NCBI RefSeq assembly: GCF_015706575.1
Contig: NW_024037056.1
Span: forward strand, 17,225,405-17,289,404
Length of the DNA: 64,000 nucleotides
Direction of reading: 5' to 3'
Origin: Patiria miniata
Taxonomy: Eukaryota; Echinodermata; Asteroidea; Valvatida; Asterinidae
Shown here: in pieces, positions 1-12,300 of the stretch
Numbering within the stretch: position 1 is the first letter of the stretch
How the letters are laid out: the number at the start of each line of letters is the position of its first letter
Position numbers and translations under genes: made by a program
The notes under the pieces: generated by a model
What the model was told of the DNA's origin: nothing
Database searches by the model: none
What the model saw: only the letters and a program-made list of their open reading frames with translations

Positions 1-3000
1 ATCGACTTACATACATAGTCCTCAGCTTGGGTTTTTGTGGAAAATTCTTGTGGGAAAAGTTAGTCTGATGTTTCAAGTTTGATTAATTGATGCATTTATA
101 AACATGTGCACTGTATAGTAGACGTGCATTCACGAATAGCTGCATCTACAATGTCATTGGTAACAACTCCAAACTCAGTTTATTTTACGATAAGGAGTGT
201 CACAATTTACATGTGTAACAGCTCTTATAATGAATAGCATACTCATTTTAATGTGCTGATCTTAGTTTATTTCAAACTCATTTGTTTTATTGAAATAATA
301 GACAAACAATTGTACATTTATTTATGCTGTTTGTTGCTGATCCTGAAAAATGTACTTTCTTTTGAATATGTTTGGTTTCACTGACATGTACCGGTACATG
401 TAGTTTCTTACCACAGTTTTGCCATGATACCAAATTGTTTTAGAAAAGTTAGTGTACACATAGTTTGTGTCAATTTGTGTTACATTTACATGTATGTAGC
501 ATTCTTCAAACAATCTGCCAAAACTCCATCAAATATATGTTACATAATGATTATGTGTTTCACAAAAATTGAAGTTGTACATGTGTATTAGAGTTTTTAG
601 AAATCACATCACATTGATTAAAATGACATCTCACTTTACGAATATTTATAAAAAAAAATGCAATTTTTATAGATTACTACTAGAATAAGTACAGTTGTAC
701 AAATTAATGATTACAGAGTTTTTGAATTGTACAAAATTTCACATTATTTATTTCTGACTGTGCCTTTTTTTATTACAAAGATCCTAGTGTCTGAGAGTCC
801 AGTGGTCACTTTATTAATTAGAAATCACTTTTCAAGGTTTATGGAAAATTTGTATTTGAGTGTTTATCGTTAAATCTAAAACCAAGCAAATTTTCAATTA
901 CGTGTACATGTAATGTCATCATTGCTATTTTTTTTTTTTTTTTTACAACTACATGTATTAGATGTACATGTACAACGTAAAAGAGAAAGTATGTGTATCC
1001 TTTTGACATTTGCTCGTATTAATTAATTATTCAGAGAACATCGATGACTCACCTATAATAACGGGTCTCATGTGGCAAAATTGACATTTGAAAGCTGCCT
1101 GCACAAATTGAAAATGGGCTGAAATATGCTGTCACATGGAAAATCAAGGACCTAGAAAAGATATTTAATCGCATGAACTTTGTGTTATGTGAAAGCGAAA
1201 AAACAGGCTTTGAAAATTAACAACAATACACCCACAAAAAGAAGAGAACATGAACATACCAGATAAATGATCCCAGTTCACGTTTTGGAATTATATGTTT
1301 AACACATGTGTTGTGGATGAGGTGTTTGTGATCACCACAAGTCAATCACAAGTCAGTCACAAGTCAATCACAAGTCAGTCACAAGGCATCACAAGTCAAT
1401 CACAAGGCATCACAAGTCAATCACAAGGCATCACAAGTCAATCACAAGGCATCACAAGTCAGTCACAAGGCATCACAAGTCCGTCACAAGGCATCACAAG
1501 TCCGTCACAAGGCATCACAAGTCAATCACAAGTCATCACAAGTCAATCACAAGTCCATCACAATCACAGGTCAATCACAAGTCTAGATCAGTGCTCAGTG
1601 TAGTACAAGTAGCTCAAATGCATTTTATTTATATATTTGGCAAAGAACACGATATTGGTATACTGAAGAAAATATGCTTCATATTTCTATTCAGAGGTCA
1701 CATGGTTCACCCGTATATTATTCACAAATGTAAGCCTCTTCAGTTGTTGACATAATTTTGTTGAAAAGTTATAATACACAAAGAAAAGTTCACACATTTT
1801 GGTGGTTCACTCTGTCAGACTTGTGGTAGAATCACTTGTTTGGAAAGAATTAAGTATCCAGACGCCACTTCTTTGGTTGTGTACAAAGCCTATGGAGAGT
1901 CAAGAACATTTTCAAAGTATTGCCTAACAAAAATGGAAATGTTTCTCGGTCCCAGATTCATGTCTTTTCAATATTTTCTTCCAAAGACTGACCTTCATTG
2001 AGATGATATATGATGAAAAAAGTGGTGTCATGATGCAACATTCTGTCCACTTGTATTTCCAATTCGGTTCAAGTTGTATTTTTTCCCCATTTGCTGTGAG
2101 TTTTCCATGATTATACTGCAAACTGAAAAAAATTGATATTTCATTCCCAAACCACTGTTTCTCACAAAACTCTTTTCTCAAACTTATTTTAAAATTCCCA
2201 ATAAAATTGTTCAATCCATACACCATGTGTGCAATAATGATAATGTAGTTGAAATCAGTTTGTTGTTTAATTATCCACAATGACGTTTCGTTAACCAATG
2301 TAATGTATGAAACTGATTTTATACACGATCAATATTTTAATGTAACACAGTGATTATAATAAGCTGCCAATCTGTCAAATATTCCTTAATGGATGTAGTA
2401 CATTAAGTATGGAGAATATTCTTACATGTGGACATGGTTCTCAAATTTTGTTTGATTATTTTTGGGGTACTAATCTTCATTCAGTGAGGTTTTTTGGTCT
2501 TTTCCGGATTTATTGTCAGGATTCGTCCTGATTTTAGATTTTTTTTGTCAGGATTTTTTTTCCAGATTTTAGGATTTCATAAAGAATCCCCTTTGAAATA
2601 TGGAAATCCTGAAGTTTTACCATAAAGATGTTTGTTATCAATACAGTTTTTATAAAACAATGACATTGGTATTCTAGGGGTGCCTTAAGGCAAATTTATG
2701 TAGTGGTGGGATTACAATCGCGATTTTAAAAAAAATTTCAGTTTGAATTCTGCTCTTCGGTTTGGATTTTCCAACCCCATTTTGAAAACTAACCTTAAAA
2801 AATGAAGCCTTCCATTTTTTGTGACACAAGCTAAAGGAAATATCTGGAACATCCCCCAATTTGCTGCGTGGTCTCTGATTGTGACCACAGTCACTCGCTA
2901 GCGATCTTCTTGGTTATTGAATAGCCTCATTCGACTGATCAGAGACTTCCTATCCAGTTTGAGTGTTTTTGGAAAGACAAGTGGTCAATAAATCTCGCAA

Positions 3001-5896
3001 ACAATACCAAGCCTCTGTGGAGGACATTTGATGCAGCACCACACTTTTTGTCGGCATGACTGTAAGCTGAAGGGGAACTTCCGGTGAAATCGGATAAGCG
3101 TTATCCAGTTTGAAAAAAAAATTGGATAACCGGATTTTGAAATCTCCGAATTCTCCCACCATTATTTTTTTTATTTCTCCCAATCTTGCCCCAGTTCATT
3201 ACATTTGAGCTTCTTTTCATGAACAACGGTGTATTTAGTTTCCCAGGAGGTTCTCACTTGATTTTGTTTTCTTTTGACCTTGTCAGTGAAGTAAAGGGGT
3301 ACGGTAAGCTTAGACTGGTTCTATTCTCCATAGTCATTAAAAATGTATTAATATTTGGGATACCAGATTTCGTAAATTATTTTGAAACATTTTGTTTGCC
3401 AAAATATTCGTCATGATTTATTCGTCACTTTGTCATAAATTTTAATAATTTAACAATGGTGGTTCACTCAACACAATAAAATTATTGTAACACTTGAATG
3501 AGTTTTGTCGTCGGAAAAAAGTGTATACGTTGTATTGCTATATTTTAGGCTCAAGTACGGAACCGGCCCGGTTGTACTTTCTTTTTTCCTGGGGGGGGGG
3601 GGGGGGTAACCCCCCTCTTAATAATTCCTGACCAAAAAAACCGGCTTTTCAGAAGCTAACCAACTTTAAAAACAAATCTCTATCTCGGATCTCATGATAT
3701 TTCTTTATCTCTTAGAAAAGAGTCTCGAATTTTTTTTTTGTATACACCAGAATACCCATCGGTTTCACATTATAATTCCATTCGATTCCCAAATTCCCCT
3801 ATCAATATTGGATCGAGTTCTGCTGACCCACTTTTTTCTAAATCTCCAAAATTAATCCCGTCTACTTCGTGATTTCCCCACAGGTTTTGAAATCGTTTTT
3901 TTTTTCGTCCGGCCAAAATCTACATCATTATGATCCGCCGTCCGTAGAGATAAGACGGCTAGGATGGTTTAGGCTGAGTACTATCACAAGATCGCAAATC
4001 GGTATTATCGCTATCGCGTAGGCATCATCTGTTACTGCATTTCGAGGTTAAGAAGGGAAAAGCTGGATTGAACGCCTTAATTCGGATAATTCGTCATTCT
4101 TGCAAGATTTTGGTGACGATGGACCGCGCTTTTGTGCACACCTGATTCAGCAAGTACCCGGTGCAGACTAGAAAATATATTCTCATAGACAACTTTAGTA
4201 TGATAAATGCCCCACTTCAAAAAAAAATGGGAGGGAGGGGGGGGGGGGTGATACAACTCTCACAGGTGTTCAACATCATCAAATTCAAGTTTGACTCGCC
4301 CTCTTCACCTTTTGTTCATTGTTTTTGTGGGTTAACCCATGGCTTTTGTTTGATATTTCCCTCCAAAGATGACCACCAATAAAAGTAGTCCTGAAGCCCA
4401 TCGCCATTGAGAAAAAAAAAATAATGACCCCTCCACTCCATCATTGCCAAATAGAGCGACTTTGATTTTTAATTTCTCACAAATACACCCCTAAAACGAA
4501 TGATGCTTCCCAAACTGGAAAAGTTATTAAAAGGCATAGTATTTCTTTGAATTGTCATTGTTCATACCCCCCCCCCCCTGTTAAGTCTCGTTACCGAACT
4601 TGTTCGTTCGTGCGTTTCATTTGCCTATGTGTTATCCATACTCTTTAATCTGGCCAAAGTCGTTTCTTGCGGCTTTTCAGTTTCAATGACAGGTTTTCCT
4701 CTGTATCCCCTTGATATTCCCTCCCACATACGCAGCTATACCCCTTTGTTCCCTGCTGTCTTCTTAAACTTCGCCCCTTCTTCCATCCATGAGCAATTGC
4801 GTAACATAGGGGTCACTCAAATAATGTCCTCTGTTTCTGTGTATTGTGCTGCCAAGATGTTAACGATAATATTTAACAAAGGTACCGAATTTCTTGAAGA
4901 ATTCTGGGATGCACAATTTTATTGCGCCATTGACAGTCCATGAACATCGTCGTTCTTCAAAAATGTATCATCTTTTTTTGTTAACCTTGTTTTGCCTCTT
5001 CCGTAATAATGGTGAACTTTTGGAATCCTTTAAAATTTGCTAATATAGGCCTTTATATATGTTTAGAAAACTGTTTCAGACACATGAGGCAAGAAAATTA
5101 ACCACACACTTTGTTCTTGAGTTTTCATATTGTTTTTGTTTTATTTCAAAATATCAAAAAAATATCAAAAATATCAAGAAATATCAAAATATCAAATGTT
5201 TATTAGATGTGTAACAAATTTTACATGATCATCTGAATTTTTTTGGCACAAAAAATTATTTCAGTGATCTATGAGTAACCAGAATATCTAATTTGAAAGT
5301 GTATTTGAAGGGATATTTATTGGGAATTTAAATTTCTTTGGCATCAAACCACGTTACAAATATTTCATCTTCGTTTCAATACAAAAATATAATGTGCAGC
5401 CATAGTGAAGGTGCAGAAACTGTCCAGCATAAATTAACAAAAAAAGTTCCATGATTAATGTCAATTATAAATTTCATATTGAAATTCATGAATGTTTTGA
5501 CGATCAATAAAATACCATTAAAATGCAGTATAAAAATATTATCTATTCTTGCATTTAAAAATATTGAAGCAAAGTTGGTAATTTTTTCCATTTGGTATTG
5601 ACAAGTAGAAAAAAAAGTTGATATAAATTTCGGTTTGATTTTGAAGAAAAAAATCCCCAAGTTTTCGCATATAATATTGTACATTGACTCCAGTTTTGAA
5701 ATCTGCAGGGCACTTCACACTTCAAATTGCTCTCATCAACATTTGAAATGTATTCATGGAGAAAGGCATTTAACATTTGGCAAGTTTAGTGGTTCAGCTC
5801 AGTGTCCTTGGGAAACTAAGTGTGCACTGATCTGACTTTTGCCTGCCACTTTCCTAACTGAATCAGTGGAGGGCGCTGCTAACTGGCAGTTTTGCT
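1..5896. other. Intergenic region with no recognisable gene
   Basis: I see no coding exon that I can support here. The open frames are short, rich in Phe, Ile and Lys, and lie in AT-rich sequence. The region holds a ~21-bp minisatellite near 1.34-1.58 kb, a long T run near 930, G and C homopolymers near 3.59, 4.24 and 4.57 kb, and many TACATGTA-like words. The part nearest 5.9 kb is probably the 3' UTR of the downstream minus-strand kinase gene; a minus-strand AATAAA lies near 5.2 kb. Confidence 0.5.
1336..1583. repeat. ~21-bp minisatellite (CACAAGTCAAT / CACAAGGCAT type)
   Basis: About eleven head-to-tail units alternate the words CACAAGTCAATCA and CACAAGGCAT. The unit length is a multiple of three, so a 102-codon plus-strand frame stays open and reads as Ile-Thr-Ser-Gln-Ser-Gln-Gly repeats. 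This open frame is a consequence of the repeat and is not evidence of a gene. Confidence 0.85.
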
Positions 5897-7150
5897 TCAT
5901 GCTGTGTGGATGCTATGTTGAGTGCTCTTCGGAGAGGAGGGGCGTTTCAGCATACTGCAGACCTTGTCGATGCTGGGACGCTGGCGAGCAGTCTTGCGGG
6001 AGCATTTCTTGCCGATGTGATCAAGGGAGGCAATCTTGGCTCGCTTTCCGACGGCACGGAGGATTCTTCCAAAGGCGTAGACGTCGGCAGCCAGTGTGAA
6101 TGGGGTCTCATCACGAAGCACCTCGGGTGCTACAAAGGGCTTAGCAGCTGATTCTGCAGTGGCTCTGATCTCAGGGGTGGAGTGGATCGTAGGAGGGAGT
6201 CTTGCAAAGGTGCAGTCGCCAAGATCGCAGATCTTGGCTCTCCATCCTTTCCAGTTGCCATCAGTGGTATACAGGAGGATGTTCTCAGGCTTGAGGTTGA
6301 CGTGAAGGTACTCCAACTTATGGAAGTAGTTCATCCCATCAGCTATGTCCTGAGCAATCTGAAACCAGTCACTGTGAGGAATATCAGAGGCAGCGACTTT
6401 CTGATTTCTCAGAACATCCTCCAAGGTGATACTCTCAGGGATGAAGTCGTTGCCGACAAACTCTTCCAGGATGCAGCGGAATGGAGACTGTTCAAGAACG
6501 CCGATCAGCTGAGGGAAGGACGGATGACCGTCCACGATGTGGAGGGCATCAACTTCCTTCTGGAATCTCGCCTCTGGATCATGTCCTTGGATGATCTTAA
6601 CAGCAACGAGTTTGTTGCTCTCAGACGGGATGCGCACAAGACGCACGGTTCCGGTCTCGCCAGATCCAAGCTCCACCCACTGTCCCAGGATATCCAGCTC
6701 TGGCTCGATGTCCCTGCACTGGTAAAGACGGCTCCCAAGATAGGAAGGATACCCGTTGTACATGTAGAAGCCGGATTTCTTGGGCTTGTCTTGAGATGGA
6801 GACTTCTTGGGTCTCAGAGAAGCTCTTGCCCTGGGATCAGGGGGTGACTTCTGAGGAGGAGTTGGAGTAGAGGAGGCTGGCTTAGATGGGGAGGTGCCAG
6901 TATTTAAGGACTTGTTGGAGGCAGAGGAGCATTGGGAAGAGGAGGAAAACCTTTCCTCGCCAACTCTTGCTGCCATGGCAACATCCTCCACCATCTTTTT
7001 CTCTAATCTGTTTAATCAGAAATTATTCAGCAAAATAGTTTCATGATCTATTCTATGATAGAGAAACAAGAATTCGTCTCAAGTTAGGAAAGGGAAATAA
7101 GTGTAAAGAGTTATCTTGTATTTTTCTGGAACTCACCTTTTTGTCGTCAT
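5897..7150 (-). CDS. Kinase-domain protein with altered catalytic loop, possible pseudokinase
   Basis: Two coding exons: 7150-7137 (14 nt, ATG at 7150) and 7007-5897, joined across a GT-AG intron to give 374 residues. The splice is supported by the in-frame join to MTTKRLEKKMVEDV. Residues 1-80 are a Ser/Pro/Lys-rich, probably disordered tail. The kinase domain spans about 105-355: a Gly-rich loop (LGSGETGTV), the VAVK lysine near 142, a Glu in the QKEVDAL helix, DLG in place of DFG near 266-268, and VAPE near 297-300. The catalytic HRD motif reads HVN (about 240-242), so the proton-accepting Asp is Asn. The Lys and the metal-binding Asp remain, so nucleotide binding is plausible while phosphotransfer is doubtful. 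I cannot assign an orthologue or substrate. An intronless main exon could reflect an old retrocopy that gained a 5' exon. Confidence 0.8.
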
Positions 7151-9357
7151 TTTGAAGCTGGATATGCTTTTATCTCAGGAAAGAAACTATTTTATTCTTC
7201 TGATATGGTGGAAACGCGCATTGAGTGCTGCCGCGTCTGCGTTCGAATGTCGAAGTACGCGCGCATTTGCATAATTTGTCTGAAAGCGCAAAGGTTTACG
7301 AGACAAACAAAGACAAAAAACAAGCACTCTTTCAAAGTAGTGCATGTAGAGTTATTAATGTTCCCCATGTAAATGTTATTTCGCCATATTTTAAAAAAAA
7401 AATTCAATTGCTATTTTCCCAACAATACGAAAGTTAGTTACTTTTGAATGAGACATCGAACAATCAAAATCCACCGACGTTTTGTTATCGAGTTATGCCC
7501 ACGGGATATAATGTCCTCTTAATTAGGCTGAGCTAGAGTTTACTGAGGTTTTTAAGTGACTTGGAGTTTCAAAATTGTAGGGAAAGTTTCCCCCTCACAC
7601 CCCCTCCCAGTGGCGTATCCAGCGGAGGCAACTCCCCCCCCCCCCAACCCATCCCACCCATACCTCCTCCCCAGCGACAGTTTGACGGCGTCATTGAAAA
7701 AAAGAAATCAGTTTAAAGTTCAAAATTGATACACTGAGCAATTTTGCCCACCGTGGCACAGAAAAATCTGGATATGCTACTGAGCAGGATGTACGGCAGG
7801 AATTATTTTTAGCTGTTCATTAAAACCCACCGAGTGCCCCCTGTGCCCCCCTCCCCAGCGGCACCCCCCCCCCCCTCCTCAGCATCATACGTTGCTGCTA
7901 TTCTATTGGCGGCGAGAGAAAGTTAATTGGAACGTCAGATGACCTCTTCAATCCATTCAGTAATTGGTAAGTTCTGTTTTTCCTTCCTATATGAACCTCT
8001 TTCTGCCTTTAGTTGTTTTCTCTGCCAGTTGAGGCTTATCCTTGTCATCATCAAACACTTTTTTTTTCATTTTCAAGAAGGTTCTTACAACAGTACTGTC
8101 GGCAAAAAGAAGTCACGTTCCCTTGAAATAATTTGGTTGCCTTCAATATGCCGATAAAAATGCCTCGTGTGATTTGGCTTTACAAACGCACCAGCCTGCC
8201 TTCCAAGAATAAAATTCCTCAACTTGCCGGGAAGATGCTCTGGCATCCAGAAGAAAGCATCTCAGGAAAAATTAAACATGGGAGCACCGTGTGCAGCTAC
8301 CTCTAGAACTACGAAAGGAGGCGAGTCTCAGACGCAGACCCTGCCTCGTTCGAAGCTGCCCTTTCCCCCAAACCAAGATTTGATCCTTAGGGAGCCTTAT
8401 GTTATATTCAGTTCTTCATTTCTTCAAACTCATATAAAGTCACCTAGAAAGAGATAAGCCAAGATATACTGCAGGATCCGTCCACCATCTCCCGTGAATT
8501 TTCATCCTTTTTTTTTTTTTATAGTTTTGTGGATAGCGCCCTCTTGCATGACACTAATAAGAAAATGTATTTAGTCAGATTCCCGGTATCCTGTAAATGT
8601 ACCTTTACACATAACGCATACCGAATTTGGATACTAGACTTCGGGTCAACGAGCAAAAATGTACTGTTTTGGACGACCCTCGGCAGACAGAAGGCGAAAT
8701 ATGGCTGCATTTTTAAGGTTTTTGGAGTTCTCTAACTGCATTACACGCTTTTCTGACCGAGATTGCGAGGCCTGAAGTGGTCAGGGAGACCGTACCGTTA
8801 CAATGGTTCGTTCAGAATACGAAAAATACTCAAATAATAACGAGAACGCATAGCCATTGAAAAAAATCAATTTGTTTTGATTGTCATTTCGCCCCAGAGT
8901 TAATTGCCTTGCCCATCTGCAAAATTGCACACTGTTAAATGTTATTGTATATTCGACCCATCGTATTTTCCGACATTGTTTTGAATCGTGTATTTAGGCT
9001 TATTTAGGTTATTTGTGTGATGTTTTTTTTTTTGGGGGGGGGGGAGTGGGAGTGGGTGGGGTGACATGGGGTGGGGGGGGGGGGTTCATGAATTTTGAAG
9101 GGAGGGGGTGGTCATTTAACTTTAAGTGGGGGTTGCGAAGTTTAGGGCAGAGAACCAACTGGATCATGAATGCACAACCATTGACTTCCAAGTTCCATGA
9201 AATTAGCAACAACAAAACAGCAGGGGCCTAAAAGTAACTAATTCCTTCATTTTAAAATTTATACAATTTAAGTGAATTGCAAGTAATTATGTAAGTTTTA
9301 TGATAAGGTTGCTGTCACTTCAAACATTTTTTCCCACGCTACTGCTCTAAAAATCAG
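7151..9357. other. Kinase/FBXO9 intergenic region and unresolved FBXO9 5' end
   Basis: No exon here is secure. The missing first exon(s) of FBXO9 must lie here or further upstream. One candidate is the short ATG frame at 7939-7966 followed by GTAAGT, but its phase (1) does not fit the exon starting at 9358 (phase 0), so another exon would be needed. The region also holds poly-C tracts (7.63 and 7.87 kb) and G-rich tracts (9.03-9.11 kb). Confidence 0.4.
7265..7272 (-). promoter_or_regulatory. Octamer (POU-factor) motif upstream of the kinase gene
   Basis: ATTTGCAT, the exact consensus octamer, lies about 115 bp upstream of the kinase start codon in a locally CpG-rich stretch (7.21-7.27 kb) that could be the core promoter. 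An 8-bp word can occur by chance, so the assignment is weak. Confidence 0.3.
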
Positions 9358-12300
9358 GCTAACCAAGAGCACTTTATCCGACGCGAGAGCTTTCAAGACG
9401 ACGCAGAGGTGGAGGAACAAGAGGAGGATCCTCCGGATGAAGGGCAGAACCTGGAGGAGCAGTTGAGCAGCTTCCGTAGACGCTGGCGGGAAGAGTTGCA
9501 GGCCGGCACTGGGGGCTCAGCGGGCAAGAAGGATAAGTCCCCAGCTGGCGATCAGGGGCGGGAATCGCCCCGCCCATCGGCTGTTACCCCTACTCCAAGC
9601 CGTCCACCTGTAGGTGAGTTAAATAAGAATAAAGGAGAAAAAATGAAAAGCTTTTGCTATTTTTCTAGAAAGTTCACTTTTGAATGAGACATCCAACAAA
9701 AAAATCCACCGACGCTTAGTTGTTGAATTTTTTCATGCAAAAAATTGAATTAAAAAAAAATATTATTGGCTGCCAGACAATAAGTCGGCCCTGTTTTTTA
9801 ACAGCGCTCGTCAAATGATGCCCAGCCCCCCTCCCCCCCCCCAATATTGTTGTAGTTTTTGCACGGCCATGGTGTGCTTTGAAATCCTCTGACAATACCC
9901 ACAGTTAGGCTTGCAGCAAATTTCATGAAACTTTGCGCAATGTCATAACTCCACTTGTGTCACATTTTTATTACTTGAGTTGTGCATCATTCCAGTTTTG
10001 AAGCATTTTGGTCAAAAACACATTTTAAGAAAGTTCCGCAGACATTTGGGAGTGAGGGGTTGGAGGAGAGTCCACGATAACAAAACCCAAAATCTGAATT
10101 AAACAAATTTCGTTTTTTCAATTTCAGCTGTAGTGGACAAAGACGTCCATCCCCAGCGGTCATCGACCGAAGCTCAGCCCGCTGTCAGCCCATTTTTTGT
10201 GGTCGATGACCCCAAACCAGCATCCAGTGACGCACAGGGTAAGCAGTCTGGTGCCGTCGGCGTGGGAACCAACAGACAACAACAGCAGCAGCTACAGCAG
10301 CACCAACAACAACAGCAACAAGCACCTGCCGCAAAAGAGAAAGCCACAGGGTACAAAGAAGACAGCAACGCCAACAGGCAGCCTGACAAAGAAGAAACCA
10401 TTGAGATGAAGGTGAAGGACTCATCATGTTGCCATCCTTAACACATTAGCACCTCTACTACATTGTGTTACATTGTATTACATTGTGTTACATTGTGTTA
10501 CATAGTGTTACATTGTGTTACATTGTATTACATTGTGTTACATTGTGTTACATAGTGTTACATTGTGTTACATAGTGTTACATTGTGTTGCATTGTGTTA
10601 CATTGTGTTACATTGCGTTACATTATATTACATTGTGTTACATTGTATTACATTGTGCTACATTGTGTTACATTGTGTTACATTGTGTTACATTGTGTTA
10701 CATTGTGTTACATTGTGTTTATTCACTAAAGAATCAAACTAAAACCATAAGAGTACCAAGCGGTTTCAGGCGCGACAGTGACTAAAGGGTTATGCCCATT
10801 TTGCACGTGGGCAGCAAAACATGCGCCTTTCCAATGCCAAATGCGTGTTCCAGCGGCCCCACGTCATGCGCACGTGCACACACTCTTGTTTTACTATACT
10901 CTCGAGGACAATGCTTTGTGTTTTCCTTTGTCCTTTTAACCAAATTCCAATCTTTTTCATGCTAAAATAAAAAAAAAATCATAAAGAATTTATTTGATCT
11001 GTAATTTTTTTCCATACCAATAATACACCCATTGTTTGTACAGGGGAAACCTCTCTAGTTACGTCTGTATTCTGAAGCAGAAAAGTTGTCCATTCTCTGA
11101 ATCTCTTTCTTTGATTTCAGGCCAAGGAGCTTTTCATCCAAGGTGTCAATGCTGAGAGACACGGGAATCTCACAGAAGGTACAGATCATGTAAAGAGTGT
11201 TTGATCTTTGCGAAATCATTAACCCTTCCTCTCTGGCTGGCAATTTCAACAAGGCCAGGCCAGCAGTCAAAATCAATCAAGTGACTGTTTTGAACAGTTG
11301 AATGCTCCCTGCCTTCCTAAAGCAGGATTGAATTGCTGTGATTGTTACAAGACCTGATATAGCCATGCTTTGACTGTAGGAGATTGATAAGCCAGCTGTG
11401 CCTACCAGTCACCTGTCTGTTGATGTAATTTGACTGTCATGGTGCCTACAAGAAACATGATCTGACTGTTGGTGACTAGCCTGTGTTAAAGGCACGGCAG
11501 GCGAATTGGATTGAATTTTTGACTGTTTGTGATTGATCAAACACAAGGAGGGTAGAGGAGTAGCCATTATCACTAACCCCCTGTTCCCACTTGTTTGCAT
11601 GCATCCTTGATCCTCCAAATTTCTCCAAATCCTTTTGTAATTGGTTATTCACGTTGAAATGTTCTCGTCTGTCTCCAGCGATCTGCAAGTACCGTCATGC
11701 CATTCAGCTAGTTCCGGATGTAGAGTCCAGGATCACTGACTACACCATCAGCCAGCCTATGAAGGACGACGACGCAGACAATGACATACAGGAAGGGTGG
11801 GTAGCACCACAGATTCTCGGTATCAAAATGTTCATAGTTTTTGTGAACTGGAGTGTATTTTTTGGCAAACCACTAATTTATCACAGCTTAGCTCGACTGA
11901 ATTTAAATGTATGTAGGAATATTTGCAACTACCCGAAAACGTACGTAGCGATTTTAACGAGAAAATCCTTGCTCAAAGTGAAGATAGGAGTAGTTCCAAA
12001 TACCCTGTGAAATAATTCCGTTTAAATTGATATCGTTCAAAAGAAAACCGTTATTGAATATGGTTAAGAAAAATTTCCCGTGGGTAGAAATTGTAACATA
12101 AAATGTTCTCTTCTTCATCCCTGTTTTGTAGCTATGACGACGACGGACAGTCGAGTGATGCGGATCCTGATGGAATGGAGGAGCTGGAATCGGAGCTGTG
12201 TGCTCTCACCACCAATGACATCAAGTCACACTGCGAACCAGGGTTTCAGCAGACGGTAAGAGCCCCCAAGAGCTTCATAGAGCTTTATAGTTACAGCAGA

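Noticed and set aside
1295..1603. 102-codon plus-strand frame with Ile-Thr-Ser-Gln-Ser-Gln-Gly repeats
   Set aside because: It is a reading of the 21-bp minisatellite, whose period is a multiple of three; there is no gene context or start signal.
1924..2298. 124-codon minus-strand frame
   Set aside because: Length is within chance for AT-rich sequence; no motif, neighbour or splice context supports it.
4629..4943. 104-codon plus-strand frame
   Set aside because: No recognisable domain, no splice-site support and hydrophobic AT-rich composition; most likely random.
6182..6847. 221-codon plus-strand frame
   Set aside because: It is the antisense shadow of the kinase exon, whose minus-strand protein has clear kinase motifs.
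7927..8157. Possible first exon of FBXO9 (ATG at 7939 followed by GTAAGT)
   Set aside because: The donor is good, but its phase does not fit the first secure exon and the peptide does not resemble an FBXO9 N-terminus.
10515..10785. Frames with repeating [10 protein letters not shown]
   Set aside because: They are produced by the decamer array inside an FBXO9 intron; every frame of such an array is open.
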